A stretch of 64,000 nucleotides of DNA from Mycobacterium palustre (GTDB taxonomy: Bacteria > Actinomycetota > Actinomycetes > Mycobacteriales > Mycobacteriaceae), in contig NZ_LQPJ01000094.1 in assembly GCF_002101785.1 (NCBI RefSeq), positions 1 through 64,000 of the forward strand. Direction: 5' to 3'. Of this stretch, positions 28,598 through 36,791 are shown in pieces. The position numbers and the translations under genes were made by a program. The notes under the pieces were generated by a model. The model was given only the letters and a program-made list of their open reading frames with translations. It ran no database searches and was not told the DNA's origin. The first letter of the stretch is position 1; each line of letters begins with the position of its first letter.

Positions 28598-29614
28598 CTA
28601 GCCAGCCTGCATCCGGCGGGCCACCTCGCCGTAGCGCTCGAGGCGCTCGTCGTCACCGAGCGCGTTGTACAGCACCAGGTGTGTGGCGATCCCGGCGTAC
28701 TTCGCGCTCAGCGCGTCGGCCAACCCGTCCCACGTCGACTCGGTGGCAAAGGCGGCGACGTGCTCGTCGGTGACCTGGGCGGCCATCCCGGCGAAGTCGC
28801 CGGCCTTCTGCCGCTCGCGGATCCGCGCGGTGGTTCCCTCGAAACCGGCCTCGTCCCAGATGAACGCGTAGTTGGGGGTGCTTCCGTAGAAGGCCATGCT
28901 GGCCCGCACCGATTCCCGCTGGGCGTCGCGCTCTTCGTCGCTGTCGCCGACGATCGTCAGCACCGGGACGATCACCGCGAGGTCCGACGGGGAACGCCCG
29001 GCTCTGGCCGCCCCCGCGGCCAGGTTGGGCACGACGTGGCGAATCAAATAACCCGGCTCGCCGATCGGATGCACGTGCACGCCGTCGGCGACCTCGCCGG
29101 CCATCCGCAGCATCCACGGATTGACCGCGGCCACATCGACTTTGGGGTCGGGCGCGTCGATCGGGCCCGCGCTCCACTGCGGGGTGATGAAGTCCAGGTC
29201 GTAGAACTCGCCGTGGTAATCCAGCTTCCCCGTGCGGAAGGCCGCGAAGCAGGCCTTCACCGCCAGCACGTAGTCGCGCAGCCGCGGGCCCGGCCGTTCG
29301 AAAGCCATGCCGTAGCGCCGCACCACGTGCGTGCGCACCTGGGTGCCCAGGCCCAGGCGGAACTTGCCGCGGGTCGCCTCCTGCAACTCCCACGCCGCGG
29401 CCGCTGTGACGAACGGGCTGCGCGGGAAAGCCACCGCCACCCCGGTGGACAGCTCGAGGCCGGGCGCGGCCTGCGAGGCGACGGCGGCGTTGAGGTAGGG
29501 CGTGCGACCGGTCTCGGTGATCAGCAGGCCGGAGAATCCGGCGGCCTGCGCCCGGCGGGCCAGGTCGCCGGTCTTGTCGAGGGGCTGCGGGACCGTCATC
29601 ACGTCGATGTGCAT
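28598..29614 (-). CDS. LLM-class F420-dependent oxidoreductase
   Basis: A 338-residue TIM-barrel protein of the luciferase-like monooxygenase group. It opens MHIDVMTVPQPLDKTGD and carries the usual GFSGLLITETGRTPYLN and GLGTQVRTHVVRRYG segments. Mycobacterial members use coenzyme F420 instead of FMN to reduce or oxidise small molecules; the substrate is not evident. It lies 39 bases after the GlxA-type regulator gene in the same direction and may be controlled by it. Confidence 0.9.
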   Translation of the reverse strand: MHIDVMTVPQPLDKTGDLARRAQAAGFSGLLITETGRTPYLNAAVASQAAPGLELSTGVAVAFPRSPFVTAAAAWELQEATRGKFRLGLGTQVRTHVVRRYGMAFERPGPRLRDYVLAVKACFAAFRTGKLDYHGEFYDLDFITPQWSAGPIDAPDPKVDVAAVNPWMLRMAGEVADGVHVHPIGEPGYLIRHVVPNLAAGAARAGRSPSDLAVIVPVLTIVGDSDEERDAQRESVRASMAFYGSTPNYAFIWDEAGFEGTTARIRERQKAGDFAGMAAQVTDEHVAAFATESTWDGLADALSAKYAGIATHLVLYNALGDDERLERYGEVARRMQAG

Positions 29615-29653
29615 GGCCGAACACTATGCCCCAAACCGGCGGGCCGACGGGTG

Positions 29654-30628
29654 TCAGCCGCGCGATGCCGTGCGAAACCTCTCCCGGTAGGCCTTGGGGG
29701 AGACGCCGAGGTGGTCGACGAACACCCGCCGCAGGGTTTCGGTGCTGCCGAAGCCGGCCAGCCGGGCGGTCTCGCCGACGCTGCGGCCGGCGTCCAGCGC
29801 GGCGCGGGCGGCGTCGATGCGCACCATCTCGACGTAGCGCGCCGGCGTGGTACCGAGCTCGGACTGAAACAGCCGGGTCAGCTGCCGGGTGCTCAGCGAG
29901 GCCCGCGCGGCAAGGGTTTTCACGTCGTGGTTGCCCGCCGGGTCGGCCGCGATCGAGTCGGTGGCCTTGCGCAGCGCGGACTGCGGCGGCGGGTCGGCCT
30001 CGACCAGCACCGAGAATTGGGACTGGCCGCCCGCGCGCTTGAGGTACACCACCAGCCAGCGGGCTACGTCGCGGACCAGGTCGGTGCCGTGATCCATCTC
30101 GACCAACGCCAGCGCCAGGTCGATGCCCGACGACACCCCCGCCGAGGTGAAGACCTCCCCGTCGCGGACGAAGATGGCGTCCGGCTCGACGGCGATGTCC
30201 GGGAAGGCCCGGGCGAACGACCGGGCGGCATGCCAATGCGTGGTGGCGCGCCGACCGTTGAGCAGGCCGGCCTGCGCCAGGACGAACGATCCGGTGCAGA
30301 TCGACGCCAGGCGCCGCGTCCGGCCGGCGATCGACTTGACCGCGTCGACGAGCGCGGGATCGATCCCGCGCCGCGGCAGGTCGTCGCTCCCGGCGACCAT
30401 CACGGTGTCGGCGGATTCGATCGAGGAGAGGGCGTCGGTGACACCCAACCGCGTCCCGATCGAGGTCGTGACGTCGCGGCCGTCCACGGACGCGATCTTG
30501 AGGCGGTAGTCGGCGCCGAAGCGGTTGGCCTCGGCGAAGACCTCACCCGCGCCCGCGACGTCCAGCATGGTCACGTCGTCGAAGACGACGATGACCATCA
30601 CCCGCGACGGCCCACCCGCTTCAGCCAC
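29654..30628 (-). CDS. GlxA family AraC-type regulator with DJ-1/PfpI domain
   Basis: A 324-residue protein. Residues about 10-180 are a DJ-1/PfpI-like amidotransferase fold with ICTGSFVLAQAGLLNG around the nucleophile-elbow Cys; residues about 220-320 are a double helix-turn-helix AraC domain ending GVSPKAYRERF. GTG 30628 (MAEAGGPSRVM) fits family starts; ATG 30667 in the same frame is an alternative. The gene is divergent from the first HD-domain gene, separated by about 165 bases, and is a candidate regulator of both sides. Confidence 0.9.
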   Translation of the reverse strand: MAEAGGPSRVMVIVVFDDVTMLDVAGAGEVFAEANRFGADYRLKIASVDGRDVTTSIGTRLGVTDALSSIESADTVMVAGSDDLPRRGIDPALVDAVKSIAGRTRRLASICTGSFVLAQAGLLNGRRATTHWHAARSFARAFPDIAVEPDAIFVRDGEVFTSAGVSSGIDLALALVEMDHGTDLVRDVARWLVVYLKRAGGQSQFSVLVEADPPPQSALRKATDSIAADPAGNHDVKTLAARASLSTRQLTRLFQSELGTTPARYVEMVRIDAARAALDAGRSVGETARLAGFGSTETLRRVFVDHLGVSPKAYRERFRTASRG

Positions 30629-30794
30629 GGACCCATTGTGTCGCAAAGTGTGGGAAACATGGCACATCGGACGGTGGCGGGCGGCCCGTGGCCACCAGCG
30701 GCGTCGCTATCTGTGGTGAAGACGGACCAATGCCCGCGGGTGGCGGGAGCCGATCGCGCGCATGCTGATACCGTCGCCCGACCCAGGAGGGATC

Positions 30795-31445
30795 ATGGTC
30801 ACGCAGCCGATCGAAAGTATCGCCGACATCGTCGTCCCGGACACCCCGCTTGTGCGCGAGATCACCGAGTTCATCCGCGACGCCGAAGACGACCTGCTCT
30901 TCGACCATTCGCGGCGGGTGTTTTTGTTCGGCGCGTTGCAGGGCCGGCGCCGCGGACTGGAACCCAACCTCGAGTTGCTCTACGCCGGGGCGATGTTTCA
31001 CGACCTCGGTCTCACCGACCGCTACCGCGGTTCCACGCTGCGCTTCGAGGTGGACGGCGCCAACGCGGCCCGCGAATTCCTCGCGCAACGCGGCGTCGAC
31101 AAGGCCGACGCCGACAAGGTGTGGCTGTCCATTGCGCTGCACACCACGCCCGGCGTCCCCGAGTTCCTCGAACCCGAAATCGCTTTGGTCACAGCGGGTG
31201 TCGAGACCGACGTGCTGGGCATCGGCCGCGACGAGCTATCCCCCGCCGCCCTCGAGGGCGTCACCGCCGCCCATCCCCGGCCGGATTTCAAGCGGCGCAT
31301 CCTGGCGGCGTTCAACGACGGCATGAAGCACCGCCCGCACAGCACCTTCGGCACGGTCAACGCCGACGTGCTGGCGCACTTCGACCCGACGTTCGCCCGC
31401 GACAACTTCGTCGACATCATCCTTTCCAACGCCTGGCCCGAATAG
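30795..31445 (+). CDS. HD-domain protein, cyanamide-hydratase-like family (copy 1)
   Basis: A 216-residue protein with a very strong AGGAGG six bases upstream of ATG 30795. HD-domain metal ligands are visible: His in DHSRRVFLFG, the HD pair in MFHDLGL and a later His in ALHTTPG. The opening IRDAEDDLLFDHSRR and the pattern resemble HD proteins related to Ddi2/cyanamide hydratase; a phosphohydrolase role is also possible. About two thirds of the residues match the copy at 33275-33925. No membrane segment. Confidence 0.88.
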   Translation: MVTQPIESIADIVVPDTPLVREITEFIRDAEDDLLFDHSRRVFLFGALQGRRRGLEPNLELLYAGAMFHDLGLTDRYRGSTLRFEVDGANAAREFLAQRGVDKADADKVWLSIALHTTPGVPEFLEPEIALVTAGVETDVLGIGRDELSPAALEGVTAAHPRPDFKRRILAAFNDGMKHRPHSTFGTVNADVLAHFDPTFARDNFVDIILSNAWPE

Positions 31446-31610
31446 GCGCCGCCGCCGCGGGCCGGTGGTGGCGGAAGTCGTGGGCATAACCGTCCGAAAT
31501 CGCACCGGCGCTTGAGCGGTCGCCGCCGCAGACAGGGCACACGTCCCGGGCGCCTGGCCCGGGACGTCACCGTGTCGCGGTTGCCGACCGCACGACAGCT
31601 GGGAGACGAC

Positions 31611-32468
31611 TTGCCCGAATCAGACGGCACCGCAGTGGTTCTCGGGGCCAGCATCGCCGGTCTGCTGGCCGCGCGGCTGCTTGCCGAGTTCTACGGCACC
31701 GTCCACCGTGGTCGAACGTGACGTCCCCCCGGAGGGGCCGCTGACGCGTCGCTGAGTGCCGCAGGGCGGGCAGCCGCACACCCTGGCGGCGCGGGTCGCG
31801 GGGATTGCGGACCAACGGTTTCCCGGCTTCCTCGACGAGCTGGTCGGCGAAGGCGCGAAGGTCTGGAACGACGGCGACCTGTCGCGGCTCCGCTTGGCCT
31901 TCGGCGAGCGCCAGCCGCTTCGCTCCGGTAAGGTTCCCGAACCGCAGTCGATCGTCTTCACTACGCGCACCGGCCCTTTTCCGAATGGAACGTGCGCCGC
32001 CGCGTGCGCGCCCTTCGCAACGTGACGTTCCTGGATGGCCACGACGCGGTGCGGCTGACGTCGACCCGGCACCGCGGCCGGGTGACCGGCCTCGTGCTGG
32101 CTCGGCGCGACTCGGGCGCCGAACAAACCCTGGAGGCGGACCTGGTCGTGGACGCGACGGGGCGTGGCTCGCGGACGCCGCTGTTCCTCGAGCAACTCGG
32201 CTATGGCCGCCCGCGCGAAGACACGCTGATGGTGCACGGCACCTACTCCAGCCGACGGGTCCAGCTCGCGCCGGGCACGTTGCGGGAGAATTTCACCATC
32301 ACCGCCGCCGAGCCAAGGCGCCCAACGGCATTCGCGATGTTCGCGGGCGAAGACGACATGGTCAGTGACCGTTCGGAGTTCCTTCACCCGTCGACGATGG
32401 CACGCCTGCTCGGCAGGCCGCGAAACGGCCTGCATCCGAAGCGAAAAGAGCATCGTGCAACGACATGA
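31611..32468 (+). pseudogene. Decayed FAD-dependent monooxygenase, paralogue of the gene at 36792-38210
   Basis: The FAD-binding start is recognisable (AVVLGASIAGLLAARLLAEF near 31633) and matches the intact paralogue. Then a frameshift near 31702, an in-frame TGA at about 31752 in the segment equivalent to RRGVPQG, another frame change near 31970 (at YAHRPFSEW), and loss of all homology after about 32360 (MFAGEDDM) destroy the frame. The middle block LVVDATGRGSRTPLFLEQLG is still close to the intact gene. The C-terminal third is missing. No protein of the family can be made. Confidence 0.85.
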
Positions 32469-32660
32469 CAACGGCGCCCGCATCTTCGGCGCCTTCCCGC
32501 GATCGAGGTTGGACTTGCGCGCCCGCCCGTTGGCGTGGCCGGCGGCCGGCCTGCGCACGTTGAGAATCGGCATGCGCGATCACCGGCCAACTGTGGTGCG
32601 CAAAGCGAACTTTGGTGTCGCGCAGTCCACCGCTTGGCTGCTCGAGGACGGCTGACACGC

Positions 32661-33157
32661 GTGCCGACGCACGTACTGATCCCGGGAGCCTGGCACGCGG
32701 CCTGGTCGTGGCGACCGGTCGCCGAGCGGCTTCGCGTGGCGGGGCACCAGGCGATCACCCTGACGCCGCCGGGGATGAACGACGGCGACAACCCCTGGGG
32801 GTATCGGCATCCGGGATGCGAACGAGCACATCGCCCGGGAGGTGCGGCGCCGAACGCGCGGCAACGTCATCCTGGTCGCGCACAGCTAAGGCGGCTTCCC
32901 CGCCACCGGCGCGGCTCAGTTGGTCGCCGGGCGAGTCGAAAAGCTCGTGTACTACAACGGGCACGTGCCGCTTCCCGACAGGTCGCTGATCGACGAAAAC
33001 CCGCCCGACAAGCGCTTTTCGGCGCTCCGCTGGATAGGCGAATCCCCGGTGGGCGCCATTCCGGCGACCTGCTGCGGCTGGTGGCCGATCTGTTGACGCT
33101 TCAGCCCGGTCGCTGACCCATCCCGACGGGGTGGCCAGGGCCATCCTGGCCGCTTGA
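32661..33157 (+). pseudogene. Decayed alpha/beta hydrolase, paralogue of the gene at 35536-36249
   Basis: The start THVLIPGAWHAAWSWRPVA from GTG 32661 matches the intact paralogue (TYVLIPGAWLGAWCWRPVA). A frameshift near 32800 follows, the nucleophile region reads VAHS then an in-frame TAA (about 32887), LVYYNGHVP is readable in another frame near 32945, and after an internal deletion the end LTHPDGVARAILAA is still recognisable before TGA 33157. It follows the decayed monooxygenase, as the intact hydrolase follows its intact partner downstream. Confidence 0.85.
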
Positions 33158-33274
33158 CCGGCGCGGGAACCCGCGAGAGGTGTCGGATTCTGTGGGATCA
33201 GCGGCCGCAACCCCTCTGGTTAACGAGCCTGCGGCGGCGCACACTGAGCCCGAGCCAGTGAAGGAGAAGCGGCC

Positions 33275-33925
33275 ATGGCCACACAGGCAATGGAAACGAT
33301 CGCCGGCATCGTCATACCCGACACCGCACTGGTGCGCGAGGCCACCGAATTCATTCGCAGCGCCGAGGACGACGTTCTCTTCCACCATTCCCGGCGGGCA
33401 TACCTGTTCGGCGCGCTGCACGGGCGCCGCCTCGGCCTAAGGCCTGACCTGGAATTGCTCTACGTGGCGGCGATGTTCCACGACCTGGGCCTCACGGCCC
33501 GGTATCGGACGTCCACCGAGCGCTTCGAGATCGACGGTGCCGACGCGGCGCGCGACTTCTTGATGGAACACGGCGTCGACCCGTCCGAGGCGCAGAAGGT
33601 GTGGCTGGGCATCGCCCTCCACACGACGCCCGGGGTGCCGGCCCGGCTGGACCCCGAAATCGGTTTGCTCGTAGCCGGTGTCGCGACTGACGTAGTCGGC
33701 GCCGGTCGAGAGGCCCTCGCGTCGGGCGCGATTGAGGCGGTAACGGCGGCCCACCCACGTCCCGATTTCAAGAACCGCATCCTGGCCGCCTTTCACGACG
33801 GCATGAAGCACCGCCCGGAGACCACCTACGGCACGATGAACGACGACGTGCTGGCGCACTTCGATCCAAACTTCAAACCCCGCAACATGGTCGACGCGAT
33901 TTACGACAGTCCCTGGCCCGAATGA
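33275..33925 (+). CDS. HD-domain protein, cyanamide-hydratase-like family (copy 2)
   Basis: A 216-residue paralogue of copy 1 with all ligands kept: His in HHSRRAYLFG, HD in MFHDLGL and His in ALHTTPG. AAGGAGAAG lies upstream of ATG 33275. The C-terminal block (RPDFKNRILAAFHDGMKHRP) is nearly identical between copies. The stop overlaps an ATG at 33922, but the downstream nitroreductase probably starts at 33949; the two genes are likely cotranscribed. Confidence 0.88.
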   Translation: MATQAMETIAGIVIPDTALVREATEFIRSAEDDVLFHHSRRAYLFGALHGRRLGLRPDLELLYVAAMFHDLGLTARYRTSTERFEIDGADAARDFLMEHGVDPSEAQKVWLGIALHTTPGVPARLDPEIGLLVAGVATDVVGAGREALASGAIEAVTAAHPRPDFKNRILAAFHDGMKHRPETTYGTMNDDVLAHFDPNFKPRNMVDAIYDSPWPE

Positions 33926-33948
33926 CACGCGCGGATAGGAGCGGACAA

Positions 33949-34650
33949 ATGGACGTCTACGAGGCGCTGTACACCACCAGGATGATGCGGCGGTTGCGGC
34001 CGGATCCGATCCCGCTGGACACCCAGGCCCGCATCCTCGACGCGGCCGTTCGCGCCCCCAACGGGGGCAACACCCAGCGCTGGCACTTTGTCGCCGTCGA
34101 CGACCCGGAGCTCAAACGCAAGTTCGCCCAACTGTTCCGGCAGGCCCGCGCCATCGAATACGACAAATTCCAAGCGGGGCAGGGACCGATGGCGGTGCCG
34201 GCGCCCGGCGCCGACCCGGCCGCGCATGCCGAAACGATGCGCCGCATCAAAGGCTCGGGCAACTACCTGGCAGACCATTTCGAAGAGGTTCCTTTGTTGC
34301 TCTTCGTGTATTCGATCGACGACCTCGGCGGGGCCAACATCTACCCGGCCATCTGGAGCATCTTGCTGGCCGCCCGCGCCGAGGGCGTCGGCGGCGTCAT
34401 GACGATGGTGCTGCGCAACTTCGAGGACGAAGTGAACGAGCTGCTGGGCGTCCCCGTTGAGCAGGGTTGGAAGATGTCGGCCATGCTGACCCTCGGCTAC
34501 CCCCTGGGCAGATGGGGCGTCGCCGCCAATCGCCGCCCCGTGCATGAGGTTTCGTCCCGAAACCAGTGGGACGCGCCGTTAGGCATCGAGGTGCCTCGGC
34601 CGCTGTGGCCACCTCAGGACCAGGCGGAAGGCCTGGCCGCCGTGGGATAA
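33949..34650 (+). CDS. Nitroreductase family FMN oxidoreductase
   Basis: A 233-residue nitroreductase. The N-terminal FMN-binding arm TTRMMRRLRPDPIP and RAPNGGNTQRWHFV, and later GVGGVMTMV and a GYPLGRWG segment, are typical of the family, which reduces nitro groups, quinones or enones with NAD(P)H. ATG 33949 is chosen because AGGAG (33937-33941) sits eight bases upstream; an in-frame ATG at 33922 overlaps the preceding stop. Closely linked to HD-domain copy 2. Confidence 0.88.
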   Translation: MDVYEALYTTRMMRRLRPDPIPLDTQARILDAAVRAPNGGNTQRWHFVAVDDPELKRKFAQLFRQARAIEYDKFQAGQGPMAVPAPGADPAAHAETMRRIKGSGNYLADHFEEVPLLLFVYSIDDLGGANIYPAIWSILLAARAEGVGGVMTMVLRNFEDEVNELLGVPVEQGWKMSAMLTLGYPLGRWGVAANRRPVHEVSSRNQWDAPLGIEVPRPLWPPQDQAEGLAAVG

Positions 34651-34664
34651 AAGAAGACAAGATC

Positions 34665-34922
34665 ATGCCATCCAGTCGCCGGAAACCATCTCCGACATCG
34701 CAATGCACGACACCGACCCGGTGCGCGGGATCACCGATTACATCCGCGATGCCGAAGACGACCTACTGTTCGACTTGGAACTGCTCTACTCCGAGGGCGA
34801 TGGTCCACGACCTGGGTCTCGCCCAGCGACACCGCGACGCCGACGTGCTGGCGCACCTCGGCCCTACGTTCGTCCGCGAGAGCTTCGCCGACATCATCAT
34901 GAAGAAGACCCGGCCCGAATAG
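34665..34922 (+). pseudogene. Truncated, frameshifted HD-domain gene (copy 3)
   Basis: In one frame ITDYIRDAEDDLLFD and LELLYSEG match the N-terminal part of copies 1 and 2, with the His-containing stretch between them deleted. In another frame MVHDLGLAQRH is followed directly by DADVLAHLGPTFVRES and the C-terminal end KKTRPE, so about 100 central residues are gone. Two deletions and a frameshift leave no function. Confidence 0.8.
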
Positions 34923-35016
34923 CGAACGGGTTCCGAAGGAAATTGGGGGACAGAAACATTGACGCCACATAGCGAGCGCGTCGCTCTGAACGCTTTGAGG
35001 GTTTGTCATTGAATTC

Positions 35017-35431
35017 ATGACGCCGGAGGGCCAAGAACGGGCGTGCGTGATGCGCGACCATGCCCCCGGGTGTGACCGTGTCGCTGCACAGCCACGGCGA
35101 CTTCGAGGGCTTCTACATCCTAGGCGGTGCCTACGAGGTGCTTATCGGGAGCGAATGGCGCGATGCTCGCGCCGGCGATTACGTCCGGGTGCCCGCGGGC
35201 GTTCCCCACGCTCTCTGCAACGTCTCCGCCGAACCCGCCGTCGACCTGATCATCACCGCACCACGCGTGAGCGCCTTCTTCCGCGAAGTCGGCCGACCGA
35301 TTGGTTCGCCGCCCCCCACCGGGCAGGACCTCGCGAACTTCGGCGAGACTGCGAGCCGATACGGGTACTGGCTGGCCTCACCCGAGGAGAACGCGGCGGT
35401 CGGAATAACGGCGTCGATATTGTTCGCGTGA
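35017..35431 (+). pseudogene. Cupin-domain protein interrupted by a frameshift
   Basis: From ATG 35017 the frame reads MTPEGQERACVMRDHAPG, a normal cupin-family start. The continuation VTVSLHSHGDFEGFYILGG, with the metal-ligand His pair, and the rest of the barrel to 35431 lie in the next frame. The shift falls in CCCCCGGG at about 35062-35069. The part from ATG 35060 alone would lack the first strand. Either a recent inactivation or a sequencing error at the homopolymer; the remaining 123 residues are otherwise intact. Confidence 0.65.
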
Positions 35432-35535
35432 CAGGGCGTGACTCGGAACTTTCATCTTCCTACGTGGCACCGCTGGCCGGGAAACCCGACGCTCACAATG
35501 ATCTGACAATTAATCTTCGGAATCCGCGGGGCCCC

Positions 35536-36249
35536 TCAGGCCGTCATGATCGCCTCGGCTAAGTCGGCGGGGTGGGTCAGCATTCCGAGGTGGGTGCCAG
35601 GGACGGAGGTGGGTTTGACGCCGAGACGGGCGGCGAGGGCGGCCGCCGGACGTGGCAACGCACGATCGTCGTCGCCGGCGAGGTATGCGGTGGGAACGCC
35701 GAGCGCAGCGACATCGGTGTCGAGGGCGTCGAGGAAGTAACGACCGGGCTGTGGGGCCAGGAGATTGGTAACCATTCGCTGCAGCGCCGGGGCCACGCCT
35801 TGCATCAGTTCCTGCTCCACGAGTTCCGGATAGGGCGCAATGGCCCCGACGGGCGATTCGTCGATCAGCCGCAGGATCAACTCGCGCCTGACGCGCGCCG
35901 GGTGGTCGTCGGCCATGGATATGCCCCGCGACGGCACCAGCCCGTTGTAGTAGACGAGCTTGTCGACCCGGTGGCCGAGCAGGCGAGCGGCGGCGGTACC
36001 GGGGTAACCGCCCCAGCTATGCGCGACCAAAGTCACGCGGTCCAGTTCGAGTCGCCGCACCTCGCCGACGATGCGGTCGACCGCATCGTTCAGGACGCAA
36101 CACGACGGGTCATCCCCGATGCCCAAACCGGGCAGCGTCAAGGCGATCGCCCGATGGCCGGCCGCGCGAAGCCGCATGGCGACCGGTCGCCAACACCATG
36201 CCCCGAGCCAGGCGCCGGGAATCAACACATACGTCGACGTTGGTTGCAA
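35536..36249 (-). CDS. Alpha/beta hydrolase (esterase-like)
   Basis: A 237-residue hydrolase: oxyanion segment LIPGAWLGAW, nucleophile elbow AHSWGG (Ser near residue 80), acid in LAGDDD near 195 and His in PGTHLGML near 222. It resembles plant-type MES/HNL-like esterases common in actinobacteria. The start is a TTG at 36249, with AAAGG eight bases upstream; no ATG is in frame. An inactive relative lies at 32661-33157. Probably acts with the neighbouring flavoprotein monooxygenase. Confidence 0.85.
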   Translation of the reverse strand: MQPTSTYVLIPGAWLGAWCWRPVAMRLRAAGHRAIALTLPGLGIGDDPSCCVLNDAVDRIVGEVRRLELDRVTLVAHSWGGYPGTAAARLLGHRVDKLVYYNGLVPSRGISMADDHPARVRRELILRLIDESPVGAIAPYPELVEQELMQGVAPALQRMVTNLLAPQPGRYFLDALDTDVAALGVPTAYLAGDDDRALPRPAAALAARLGVKPTSVPGTHLGMLTHPADLAEAIMTA

Positions 36250-36327
36250 CGCATACCTTTCGAGTCAGGTTCCGATTTCGAAGGCTTCGCCGGCCCCGCG
36301 CCGCAGCCGGGGCCGGTCGCGGTCTCG

Positions 36328-36732
36328 CTATAGCTTCCGCAGTCCGCGAAGGATTTTGGCAAACGGACGGCTTGCGGCCAGGTGACGCCGCAGGCATGGC
36401 TGTATTACGCTGACATTGCCGATGACCGGGTACTGCAAGCCATGGTCACGCCGTACGGCGATTTGTTCGATGACGTCGCCGGGTGGCCCGGCTAGGAGCG
36501 TTTCCCGCAAAAGAGACGGAGGGACAACGTCCGTCGCGGACAGAACGGTCTGCTCCTCCAGCTTCTGCGGGATCAGGTCTTGTGCGCCGCGGAAGTCGTC
36601 GCCGAATGGATGAGTCGCGCCTTGGCGGGCCCACGATTCGGCGGACACGTTGAGCGCAAACGCTTTGACCGGGTGAGAGTCCAAGGCCTCGTCGACCTCG
36701 TGGCGGCTGCGACCGGTCATGACGAAAAACAA
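36328..36732 (-). pseudogene. C-terminal fragment of an LLM-class oxidoreductase
   Basis: The 134-residue frame contains FVMTGRSRHEVDEALDS and PPGDVIEQIAVRRDHGLQY and ends PFAKILRGLRKL, the C-terminal third of F420-dependent luciferase-like oxidoreductases. The N-terminal 200 or more residues, including the barrel entry and cofactor site, are absent; the sequence upstream (36733-36791) shows only an unrelated short frame. It is a remnant left between two intact genes. Confidence 0.7.
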
Positions 36733-36791
36733 GCCCGCGGCGGTGACGGGGGTTGCTCGATCAGACCGACTTTGAACATGGCTTGGCGCTT

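Noticed and set aside
31512..31721. A 69-residue stand-alone flavin-binding protein
   Set aside because: It is only the first piece of the frameshifted monooxygenase; the remaining pieces continue in other frames.
32413..32433. Hairpin GCAGGCCG-N5-CGGCCTGC as a terminator
   Set aside because: It lies inside pseudogene debris, has no T tract and no gene end nearby to serve.
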